Below, one piece after another: positions 47,979 to 60,720 of a DNA stretch of 64,000 nt. How positions within the stretch are numbered: position 1 is the first letter of the stretch; every line of letters starts with the position of its first letter. The stretch is from the NCBI GenBank assembly GCA_905331475.1, contig CAJNYU010000408.1:1-64000 (forward strand). The letters run 5' to 3'. Both the position numbers and the translations under genes were made by a program. The DNA is from Rotaria socialis (lineage: Eukaryota > Rotifera > Eurotatoria > Philodinida > Philodinidae). A model generated the notes under the pieces. The model had not been told where the DNA came from, made no database searches, and saw only the letters and a list, made by a program, of their open reading frames with translations.

Positions 47979-50951
47979 ATGAAAAATAATAATGAGCAAT
48001 TTACTCTTATTGCTCTTGATTCATCATCATCATCAGATCAATCAGCTCATTATCTTTCGCGATTTCAACATCTCATGAATTCCCTACAACACTTTAATGA
48101 TTCAAATGCTTGCGTGGATTTTATTACGAATGTTAAAAATGAAAAAATTCTTCTTATCATATCAGTTGAACATACTCAAATGATACCAACCATCTATCAT
48201 ATACATCAGATTTATTCCATCTATATTTTCAATTTAAATCAATGCGAACCAACAAATGAAGATATATTGAAATATCGAAAAGTTCGAGGTCATTTTGGAA
48301 CAATCAATGAGTTAGTTAAACAAATAGAATACGATAAAAAATGTATAGCGTCAAATCTGTTAACAGTAAATATTTTCCCAGAATGTACTCAAGGATCATA
48401 TAGTATGAGTGATCAAACAGGCAATAGAAATATGCAAGAAGCAACATTCATGTATTCACAAATTATACGTAATATTTTTATTAATGAGAACTATAAAGAT
48501 ACAGATAAAAATGAAATGGTTGAATTCTTTCGGGAACAATACAACGGAAATAAAACGGAACTAGAAAAAATCGATAAATTTTCACGAGAGTATACAAACG
48601 AACGCGCCATCTACTGGTATACTATCGATGGATTTCTTTATCGTACAATTAATAAAGCTTTACGAACACAAGACATTTTTACACTTTATCATTTACGTTA
48701 TTTCATTAAAGATCTTCATTTAGAACTAAAGAAATATCATTCAAAACAACATTCGAATTCATCGCAAGAAACTTTTGTTGTCTATCGAGGACTTGGGTTA
48801 CCCAGGGATGAATTTGAAAAATTAAAACCAGATCATTTAATATCTTTCAGTGAATTTTTATCCACAAGTAAAAATCGACAATTAGCAGAAATCTATGTTC
48901 AACGTGGATTTGATGATATGGAATCGATTCTATTCGAAATCGAATTAAATTATAGAATTCCAACATCAACTCCATTTGCTGATATTTCTGAACAGAGTCA
49001 ATTCGATTTGGAAGAAGAAATTCTTCTATCGATGGGTAGCGTTTTTCGAATTCGATCTTTAACTGTTACTTCAGAAAAAAATTGGAATATAAAACTTATT
49101 CAAACTTCAGACGAAGATCAACAACTAAAATTATTATATCAATGGCTAGATCAAGCTATATTTCAAGTGAAACATCTCTATACAAAATTAAGTTCACTCA
49201 TGTTATTTATCTATGATTATGATAAAGCAGAATTTTTCTTAAGAAAAGTTCTGTCTCTACCGGACTTTAATGGAGATATTGAAAAAATTGGTGCAACATC
49301 ATCGATTTTCGGCGAAATATATTTTCATCAAAAGAAATATGAACAAGCCATATTACTATATCAGAAAACAATTGAATTGTTTGAACAGTATCCAGACAAA
49401 AGCGTTCCTTCTACGATACAAAAATGTTACACAGGTCTCAGTGAAATTTATTTAGAAGAAGAACAGTATGTAAAAGGTATGCAGCTTCCCTAGAGAATTT
49501 ATTTTAAAATAAAATCTATTTCACCTAAGAAGTTGTATAGCAGTGGTAATTTAAGTACTCTACAACTATAAAAACAAAAATAGAATGTCTATCATAGTGA
49601 CCTTATTACTTAATTCTAAAACTATCTGATTTCGATATCAGAACTCTTCATCTCTAGTTTATTAACATAGTACGCATTTCGTGAACGTAAAAAATGTACA
49701 TGGTTTTGTAGAGAATTTCATGTGATGCTCCGCGTATAACTGCTAATGTTTAAAAAAATCATAGTTCAAGAACAATATATCTTCTATTTTAGCTTTGGAG
49801 TACAGTCAAAAGTCGCTCGATATAATACTTTCGGATGATTATATGAAAACAATCGATCTTCTGTTAGCTACACGCTATAATAACATTGGGCACATATATT
49901 ATAAACTTGGAAATGTCGAAAGAGCATTAAATTATATTCAAAAAGCATTGGATTACACCAAATCTCTTCCATCGAATATTCCCATAGTATCAAGAATCTT
50001 TTGTAATCTAGCAATGACTTACGAACAATATGCAGATTATCCTCAATCAGAAATGTACTGGAAAAAAGGTTTGGAACATCATCTTAAATCCATGCCAAAT
50101 AATACAGATGCAACTGCTTATCTTTTTCAAGCTGTTGCCATAAATTTGAGTGACCACAAAAAATATAAAGAAGCAATTGAATATCTTAAAAAATCATTAG
50201 CAATCTGTAAGAATCAAGGACAACATGCACTATCTTGTTGTTATAAAAATTTAGCTGTCGCCTATCATGGCCTAGAAGATTTTCAACAAGCTGCAGAATA
50301 TTTGCAAAAAGCAATTGATATTGCACATACTCTTACAAATATTGATTTGGGCACAATGTACACTGATAGTGGTAATAATTATTATCAAGCACAAAACTAT
50401 GAACAAGCACTAGTTTCATATAGCAAAGCATTGGAATTTTCACAACCGAATGCCCAACTAGCGACAAAGATAAAGATTTTTATAGTCTACACGATGCAAC
50501 ATGAATCAAAGCGCGCTCTAGAATATTACGAACTCCACATAAAATCGCATATGACACAAGTAAATCTAAATGATGATATTCTAATTCATTATTATATTGG
50601 AGTGAATTACTATCACCTAAAAGATAATGATCAAGCATTAAAATATCTAAAAATGGCACAAGAGTTAATTCTACCAAATAAATCAGATGTTTCTTTGAAG
50701 ACATTTTTAATAGATATATTGAAAAAAATTGCATCTATTTACATTAGCCGTGATCAATGGTCTGAAGCAGCTACACACTACGCTCAATTATTAGAATATC
50801 ATCCAACGGCAGAAATATACATGAATATTGGTTAAATTGATATTAAACGAGAAATCTTAAAAACGGAATAGAAAATCTAATAAAAGCATCTGAACTAGCT
50901 AAAGCTGCTGGTGATCTATCAACGCTAACTATTGTAACAAAATACATTGAA
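47979..50951 (+). CDS. ADP-ribosyltransferase (ART, R-S-E class) fused to TPR repeats
   Basis: Exons 47979-49476, 49793-50830 and 50872-50951 join in phase (316 and 41 bp introns). The N-terminal ~140 residues are unrecognised. The ART domain follows with the arginine in VVYRGLGLP (about residue 269), the serine motif SFSEFLSTS and the ExE-type site EEEILLSMGSVFRI (about 344), the R-S-E signature of NAD-dependent arginine-type ADP-ribosyltransferases. From about residue 390 to the end are tetratricopeptide/kinesin-light-chain-like repeats (for example GHIYYKLGNVERALNYIQKA and KNLAVAYHGLEDFQQAAEYL), likely protein-binding. No signal peptide is seen, so it is probably intracellular. The start is the first ATG after an in-frame TTG. 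The last exon would run to 50976 if one A in the run at 50938-50943 were absent, so the exact C-terminus is uncertain. The same architecture is expanded in bdelloid rotifers. Confidence 0.88.
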
Positions 50952-51065
50952 TCATATAGTAGAAAATTAAACTAAACTGCATCATAACAGTCAATTCATT
51001 GAGAATAAAAAGAATTCTTCTATAAACGATTTGGATTCTTCAACATTTCGAAATAATCGAATAAA

Positions 51066-51623
51066 TTATGAGTTAAAATCAATATACCAATTAATTCTGA
51101 TTTCATCTTTAACTTGTTCATTATGTTCATATGCTTTTCTATCGATGTCACCTAATCGAGCTCCCATAGCTGCATAGAATCGACAAGCAATTACATTTGT
51201 ATTTTGTGTTTCAATGCTCATACGCGTTGTTATTCCCTGCTGTTTACACCATTCAATAGCGTGTTTGAATAAAGCTCGTCCAATGCCTAAATGTCTATAT
51301 GTAGGCAAAACACGTAAATCCCATAGTGTACATTCAGGCATAATTACAATTGCTCCACCTATAGGCGGCCTGTCATTATCAGTTGTATCAAGTGCAAGAA
51401 AGATTCCCCAGTCACTCGTATCCATACTGCTCCATGAATGAGGTGAATTTGATTCAAGTTGATCATAATCTTTTACATACGATGTAAGAAGAGGTCGTTC
51501 AATAAGCGTGATTTTCTCTTGATCTTCAATGACGTCATAAATAGAATGAACTTCAAATGATATTGATATACGATTGAATTCAGAAAGACGTGAATTGTCA
51601 ACTTGAACTATGTGATACGTCAT
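51066..51623 (-). CDS. GNAT family N-acetyltransferase (bacterial streptothricin-acetyltransferase-like)
   Basis: A single-exon gene of 185 aa. Residues 101-120 (WDLRVLPTYRHLGIGRALFK) are GNAT motif A with the acetyl-CoA pyrophosphate loop R110-x-x-G113-x-G115. IETQNTNVIACRFYAAMGA (about 144-162) is motif B. The family transfers acetyl from acetyl-CoA to an amine; the TQN-N-ACRFY pattern recalls the bacterial antibiotic-acetylating and related small-molecule group, but the substrate cannot be told from sequence. It is the only intact gene here without an intron, which together with the bacterial look makes horizontal origin plausible. It converges with the ART-TPR gene about 115 bp away. Base composition is like the neighbours, so any transfer is not recent. 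Confidence 0.87.
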   Translation of the reverse strand: MTYHIVQVDNSRLSEFNRISISFEVHSIYDVIEDQEKITLIERPLLTSYVKDYDQLESNSPHSWSSMDTSDWGIFLALDTTDNDRPPIGGAIVIMPECTLWDLRVLPTYRHLGIGRALFKHAIEWCKQQGITTRMSIETQNTNVIACRFYAAMGARLGDIDRKAYEHNEQVKDEIRINWYIDFNS

Positions 51624-51774
51624 CGTGATATCTAAGATGAGGTTGATACTAAGTGGCTTTCTTTATTTATCTGTAAACAATAAACAAATAGTTCTTTATT
51701 TTTCATAGAAAAGAAAAGAAAAGAAAAGAAAAAATATATATATATCACATCTATAATCTGACTAGAAACAATCG

Positions 51775-53596
51775 TTATGTATGTTGATTGAGTTTGAAAG
51801 CAAGAGTTTGTGCATTCATTCGCATATCAGAATCTGTTATCCAGCATGCATCAATCAACGAACATAGTTCATCCATAATCTATACAAGAAAAAAAGCACG
51901 TTCGACAATATAAAGTATTATGTAAATACACTGACCAGTACATGTGGATTATCTTTTAATGGCCGAATGAGAGATGGTCGTAAACGATGAACAACAACAA
52001 TATCATATATTTCACTTGTAAACGATGATCCATCGGAAGTTTTCTTTCTATACTCCTCATAGGGTGGACAATATTCTGCAGATAGAAAAAGAATTTTATC
52101 ATTTTCTCATGTGTTCTAAATTTTACCTGTAGTTGGATACTCTTCACATTGTGTTAGGATTTCCCACATGACTAATGCCAATGCATACATATCTACGCTA
52201 CATAGAGCTTCACGTGTGTGTGCAATAACACCTTCGAGTAATTCAGGCGCCATATAACGCATGGTACCTATTTGTACGAAGTCTTTTTCGGTTAATACTG
52301 GCGGAAGTGCCATAGCAACACCAAAATCTGTTAGACATAAATTTAATTCATTTTTGTCAATCAGTATATTGGAAGATTTTATATCACGATGAACAATGGT
52401 TGTATGAATACTATTGTTTCCCGTGTGTAAATAAGAAATTGCTGCAGCAAGTGTACGTAGAAATCTTAAACATTGATTCATAGATAATTTTTTTGATCGT
52501 GCATGTAAATACGATTGAAGTGTACCATTTTCATAGAAGGGTAATAGAAGATATAAATGTGAATCATATTGACCTTCAGATAGAATCCTAAAAGAAATTC
52601 ATCAATGAAAAACATCAATTGATAAGATATCATTTCTTTCTTTGCAGAGCGAGCGAGACAGAAAAAAAGAGGAATATGATGCAATGCACATAGGTGTGAA
52701 TCAATGTCAATATAGGCTCGTGCTTAACAACATCGATTTATTCAACGTTCAAGTAAGTCATGTTTCTTTTAATAACGAAGACAATCTTTAGCTATGGCTC
52801 ACCTAATGATTGATTCATGTTTAATCGATTTCAGTATTGTAATTTCATTTTTCCATATTAATATATTTGCTTGATTATAAACTTTGAGAGCAGCAATATT
52901 ATGTTCTAAAATTGCTTTATAAACAATACTACTTTTTCCTACATTTAATTCTTGTGCAGAAAAAAATAAATCTTCCATTGAAGGTGGTAAGGATTTTCTA
53001 TCTTCATTTACATATTTATTTCCCCGTGACTTCCATAGACATAATCCAAATATAATAAGTACAATAATTATTACGAATGTAATTATTATAGAAAGTAATT
53101 TCCATGAATACTGATCTTCAGTAATTATAATAGTTTCAATAGTTGCTGTATGATTTATGAAAATTGTACGATAGGTTGTTGCTGCTATAGTCTGCCAATC
53201 GAGAGTGCAATTATCTGTTGTGCAACAACATGAAAATGACTGAGAATTCTTTGAATCAATTTCAAGTAAACATTTTTTCGATGTTAAACATTGTACATCA
53301 CTGTAAATAACATCTAATTGTTTAATAAGTATAATTCCTGAATAATTATAGTAAACACCGAGACAAGCATTGTGCTTTTCTAATACAGAAGAAAATGTAC
53401 AATTCGTATCACAAGTTTTAATAGATTGGAATTGACGAGAATTTATTTTACGCGATGGATAAATAGGACAGACAAGTGTATGGAATATATTGATAAGATT
53501 AACAAAAACTAGAATACCTAAATAAAAAAAATTTTTTGTTAAAATAATTGTTAAGAAGAAAATAATTTTGAGAAACTTACTGTATATAAGTTTCAT
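51775..53596 (-). CDS. ACVR2-like: TGF-beta superfamily type II (activin-like) receptor serine/threonine kinase
   Basis: Exons 53596-53581, 53517-52803, 52587-52127, 52075-51936 and 51879-51775 join in phase to 478 aa. A hydrophobic N-terminus (signal peptide, about 1-22) is split by a 63 bp intron. The cysteine-rich ectodomain ends with FSCCCTTDNC, like the CCC-x4-C motif of type II receptors. One transmembrane helix (IIITFVIIIVLIIFGLCLW) follows. The kinase shows AALKVY (ATP lysine), IVHRDIKSSNIL, TDFGVAMAL, GTMRYMAPELLEG, DMYALALVMWEI and a C-lobe ending IDACWITDSDMRMNAQ. The glycine-rich loop is atypical (VGKSSIVYKA lacks the usual GxGxxG). No GS box is seen, consistent with type II. Expected role: ligand-bound phosphorylation of a type I receptor upstream of Smads. 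It is divergent from the F-box/WD40 gene, about 295 bp between start codons. Confidence 0.88.
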
Positions 53597-53890
53597 TACT
53601 TGATCATAATATATTTTTGTCAAAGTGTTTTTAAATCAACGGCAAAAATTTCAATCTTAGATGTCGCTAAATGAAAATTAATATGCATAAAATCAATAAA
53701 CTATTGAAAATTGAAAAACGAGAAGAATAAAAAAGAATTTCTATATACATTTATTTTTCCTATTATTGCGAAAACTTTCGAAAGAAAAATATCGGTAAAA
53801 TACTGATAGGTTTGTTTATTTATTTATCAATTCCTTTGTGCTTTTTGTTCTATAAACTGCTTATCTTGTTTTATCGACTTGTTTATCTTA
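53597..53890. promoter_or_regulatory. bidirectional intergenic promoter region (inferred)
   Basis: The 294 bp between two divergent start codons must hold both 5'UTRs and promoters. It is AT-rich with several TTATTTTT/AAAAT tracts; no TATA box or factor site stands out. Called from position only. Confidence 0.35.
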
Positions 53891-56828
53891 ATGCGTGCAT
53901 CTTTAAGCAAGTCGGATAATGCATTGAGCAGTAATACTAATGTTATCAATAGTCGATTCAAACGACATCACAGTATTGACGATGATTATCCTGTAATATC
54001 TTCATCGTTGTCGAATGATGAAAAAAAAATTCATGTACATTTTCATCCTGATCTCATATCATCTGATCATCGTGTGCCATTATTAAATGACAGTCAACAA
54101 CAAATAACATTTCAAAAATCTTCATTCTCATCTGAACTTGTAGTAAGAAAATCGAGAAGAATTTCATAGATCCATAAAAAGGTCCATTTTCCTCTGTTAA
54201 GCGTGTTGTGGAATGGTTCCATCAACTTGATAGTCGACAAAAAGAAGTATTGCTACGAGAATTAATTGTAAATCAACAGTAGATTTTTAGCTGCTTTCGA
54301 ATAAATGTTTTTGTTATTTTGTCTTGTAGAGTTCGTGTTCCGGTTCACAATGGCATCTTTTATCATTATTAACAGCTGACAATTGGCATCGAAATTGTCC
54401 GATCGATTGTTCAGATCCATTGGCACAATTACCCTTTGATGTTTCTTTTCATATTTTATCATTGCTCGATCCAAGTTCGTTCGATTCTATTTATCTTCGA
54501 ATTATTAACAATTATTTTTCTTCTATTATAATAGTATCATTAACTCGATGTTCACATGTAAATAAACTTTGGTATTATTTATGTTCACATCCAGAATTGT
54601 GGCGAAAATTAGCTACACAAAAAAAATGGTCGTTTTCATCAGCGATTCTCGATCAACAACAAATTGAATCTCACACGAATGAACAAGATAAACCACAGGT
54701 ACCACGGACGAGAAAGGAACATCAAATATCTGTAATTTTATTTACTAGTGGAAACAAATATTTATCGAACGATATCGTCTTCGGTCTCGTTGGTTAAGTG
54801 GACGATGCGAAGTTAAAACGTTTCATGGACATATTGAAGGTAAAATTAAATCATAAAAGAAGAAAAGTAGCAGTGATAAACAAAAGAATTCTTTTTGAAG
54901 GAGTTTCATGTGTTCAATTTGATAGCCAAACAATCATCAGTGGTTGTACGGATGGTACAATTAAAGTGTAAGTTTTGTCACGAGAAAAAAACGTCAAAGA
55001 AGATTCTCTTTCAGATGGGACATGAATACAACAAATGAGATTATTACGTTGGTTGGCCACTCACGTAGTGTCAGATGTTTATATGTAGATGGTACGAATG
55101 AAGTTCGATTGGTTAGTGGCTCGAATGATCACAGTATTAAAGTAAAATTGAAATGAAATTTTCGGATCAAAAACTTTCTATTTTTCTATCAGGTTTGGAG
55201 TATATCAATCAATCAAACATGGTCAAAATGTGCATGTAAATTAACTCTACTTGGTCATACGGATACTGTTCGATGTCTTGTTGTACGTGATGATATTTGT
55301 GTGAGTGGTAGCCATGATAATTCGGTTAAAGTCTGGAATTTAACGAATGGATTGTGTTTACGAACATTAGTGTATGTGATTCATTGTTTTGCCAATTTGA
55401 TTTAATTGTTTCGCTCTTTTTTTTGCTCCAGTGATCACACAGATAAAGTACTCTGTGTTCAATTTAATTGGGACTTCATTGTTTCCGGATCAACTGATAA
55501 AACAATCAAAGTAGAGATATTGAAAATCACAAAAACGATGAATCATACGTTGATATTTTTTTTTAGATTTGGCGTTATCTTGATGGTATTTGTCTACGCA
55601 CACTTTCAGCTCATAATGGTTCAGTAACATGTCTCTATTTTGATCAACAACAAGATTTAATCGTATCGGGTAGTCTCGACTATGATATACGCTTTTGGCA
55701 TTTATCTACAGGTGAATGCTGTCAAAAACTTGATTGGATATCAAAAGAAGGCCATCGGGGTGTTATTCGAACATTGAAAGCCGATAGTTGGCGTGTCGTT
55801 AGTGGAGCTGATGATAAAACTATCAAAGTAAGAATAAAACAAATTTACTACAGATGGTAGTAGTAATTTATTTTTCTCACGGTAGTTTCTAAGGAATAGA
55901 ATGCGCTTCTGAAGGAAGTCGTCTTAATGACGAATCACTTTTGATTTGAACTGATGCATATGAATTTAGAGACTAATAAGCAATTGGAAGGAATTCATGC
56001 TCATAGCCCACTTTTGAGAAAATCTATATTTAAAAGGAATCGTTTAAATGAATATCATGCTTTTTCGTAGGAATTGGTTTCTATATATATCCAGAAATAA
56101 GAGCAATACAGTCGCTTGTCTATATCAGTCATGTTAACGAAAAGCTGCTAGCCACAGGGATAGAAATAATACTACTGATACGAACTATTCTTTCGCGATA
56201 TTAATATCTCATCAAAATCGACTTGAGACATATGGTCTCGATTTAATAATCAATTATTGATTGAAGAATTTTCGTGGGCGGATAGAATACAAGACGGAGC
56301 TCGCTCTCATTGATTATAAATTTCCATATGAAATATGCATATCGAAACAAGTATATAATTTTGTGCGGCAGCTTCGTTTCATTGACATTTAGAAACTACT
56401 GTCTAGATCAAATTCGTCTATTCAGTAATTTCATTTGTTGTTATTGAGTGTGATTGATGAGCAATCATGTATTATAAAAAGCAATGTGTTAACAATTCAT
56501 CATTTACATACCTTCAATAATATTGAAGTTCGGTGTTAAATTGTATGGTTACGATTCGACGAGGACATTTCTTTGTTTCACCCAAGTTTAGGCGGAGTAA
56601 GGTTAAGGAGAAGATCCCTACCTACAATCTTTAAGCTGTACATTTTTTTCTTTTTGTTCATTGTATCAAACTTAAATAATATTATAGGTATGGGATATCC
56701 GCACTGGTGTTCGTTTATGTACATTAAAAAACCATACGGATGGTGTAACGTGTCTTTCCTTTAATGATTATCTTATCGTGTCGGGTTCATTCGATGGCAG
56801 TGTAAAGTTATGGAACTTTCGATCGTAA
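53891..56828 (+). CDS. F-box/WD40-repeat protein (FBXW7/Cdc4-like)
   Basis: After a first coding piece starting at 53891, in-phase exons are about 54182-54267, 54330-54474, 54535-54698, 54749-54839, 54901-54967, 55015-55141, 55193-55371, 55432-55510, 55567-55827 and 56688-56828. The F-box reads LAQLPFDVSFHILSLLDP, with TRCSHVNKLWYYLC across the next junction. WHRNCPIDCSDP precedes it. Seven WD40 blades follow, each with GH...VRCL / SGSxDxxIKVW patterns (for example VSGSTDKTIK, VSGADDKTIKVWD, VSGSFDGSVKLWNF). The family forms the substrate receptor of an SCF ubiquitin ligase, the WD propeller binding phosphodegrons. The join between the first piece and 54182 is uncertain (a donor at about 54092 fits in phase; otherwise a frameshift). 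The last intron is 860 bp; the others are 47-63 bp. Confidence 0.88.
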
Positions 56829-56963
56829 AAAAATGGATGATCATTTTCTTTTTATTTAAAAATTAATTTGTATGTATTCGAATGCGCAATTGAAATTAGT
56901 ATTTTCTATTTTCTGTGTACTGTTTTTGTGACTTGTGCTGGTTTTTCTTTCATGGAATTATGA

Positions 56964-58828
<1,865 letters not shown>

Positions 58829-59159
58829 AGAATGAATCATGCAGATCGAATCTAAAGCAGTATTAGTATATTCGTCCTATCTATATATAAATATACACAT
58901 ATTATAATATCTACCGCTCTGTAATCTTGTGAATGATTTGTTTTTTTCTTTTTTTGTTTGTTTATTTCGACTATGACTATCATCGCTGCAATGCATATAA
59001 TCTATCTTATCGTTATGTTTTTTTTTCTTCTTCGTCCTAATGTATGTAGATAAATGAAAAAGAAACACAAAAATTAAAATTTCATGATTTATTATGTATG
59101 GTTTTTCAAAATAGAATCTTGCCCTGTATGTGTGTGCGTGTGTTCAATAAAATTCAATT

Positions 59160-60537
59160 TTAAGTATCTGTTGTCGTATCACCAGATATTAAACCAATTA
59201 AAGCCTCCGCACGGTATAATTTTGAATAAGGTAACGGATAGCATTGATCGGAAAACATTATTCGAACAGAATTTTGAGAATTTTCATCAGTAGAACATCT
59301 ATCGGTTCTATCTAAAGGTGAAATGTACATAAATGATTCGTGTTTATCACATGGAATTGTATGAGAAATATTGCCGTTGATACTGATGGAAAATATTCGT
59401 TTGAAAAAATTATTATGATCAAGAGTATGATGTAAATGAGTTTTACTCGGCTTTAAATTCCAGCAAAATGCAACTGGTGTATGTTGTTTGTTAAAGAAAC
59501 TTTCGATCGTAGTTTTATGCAAACGAAAATAAACAAATTCACGTACGGTACCATTGTATATAAGACCAAAGCCGAAATACTTTGGAAAATAGAGATGAGA
59601 ATTCCTAAATGAAATAAACAAAACAAGGCAAAAACAAGTCTTGAGATACAAAATTCTTTTTTGGTTTCGCATCATACTAAAAGAACTCAGAAAACAGTTT
59701 CTTAGGTGCTTGATAAATGCTTATGAGGGTTTCTTGGCATACACAAAACTGTTTTTTGGTTTCAAGCCTCGGGTGTGTTTTTTCCTTCTCCAGTGAAGAT
59801 TATACCTCATAAGTTTCTTTTTAAAAAAAGTTCACTGATAATTCCTCAATGCTTTCCCAAAAGAAAAGAGAAATTGTCGTAGACTTGCTGTCAAAACTTT
59901 CACACTCGTAGGTTATTACAAATATTTGACTTTACCATTGATGCATAAGAATACTATTCCAAATTGTTTCAAGCGGGGTTGTATCCCATGGACTAGGTGC
60001 AACTTGATTTGGTGCATTATTAAAATTTAAACCATTAAAATTAGCTTTCGATCGTCCACTAATTTTAACAACAAATAGCCAACGCCGTTCGGCATTAAAT
60101 ACATTCATACTTCCACATAATAATGAAGCGGATGGACGTTTTAATGGTCGATTTTGCTCAGGTTTTTCAAATATACGATATTTTAAACGTTTGACATTGA
60201 TATAAAAATTAATATCAGAATTTGTTTGCCAATTCCTTGTATCACATGGATCATTTGCATATAATGAACATGTTAAATCCGATAAACGATAGGTCATTGA
60301 AAGACATTGTTTATTTGTTGAACACAAACATTTACATTCGTGTTCATTGACTGTTTTTACTATTAAAAATCCCGGTGTATTTGATGTATATGCTGTTTCA
60401 GCTAAGAATAGATAATGACCTAATAGAGAACCTTCGGACCGACTTGTTATTATTCGTTTTTTTTCTCCTACAGCTGATTGATATTTTCCAATGAAAATAT
60501 TCAGAAAAATTATAATAATAAATATCAGATAAGACAT
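59160..60537 (-). CDS. secreted protein with PAN/apple-like cysteine motif
   Basis: Two minus-strand exons, 60537-59936 and 59604-59160, join in phase through a 331 bp intron to give 348 aa. The N-terminus is a strongly hydrophobic signal peptide (LIFIIIIFLNIFIG). A cysteine-rich segment follows (ECKCLCSTNKQCLSMTY, then LTCSLYANDPCD), arranged like a PAN/apple domain, a disulfide fold that binds proteins or carbohydrates. The second half is unrecognised and has further cysteines (AFCWNLK, TIPCDKHE, DRCSTDEN, FSDQCYP). No transmembrane anchor is seen. It is likely extracellular, function unknown. It converges with the Rap1-like gene; the stop is about 330 bp from the 6b stop. Confidence 0.7.
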
Positions 60538-60720
60538 TTTATTTTAATAAGAAACAAAGAAAAAAACATAGATTCGTATTTCTTGGATATTTATTATGAA
60601 AAAGAACAAATTGTCAGACACTTTGTTCTAGAATCGAACCATTCTAGTTCTTTATTTTTTCACGCGTTTATTTTTCAATATGTAAAAAACAGAAGAAGAA
60701 AGAGCAAACACACGAAAATA

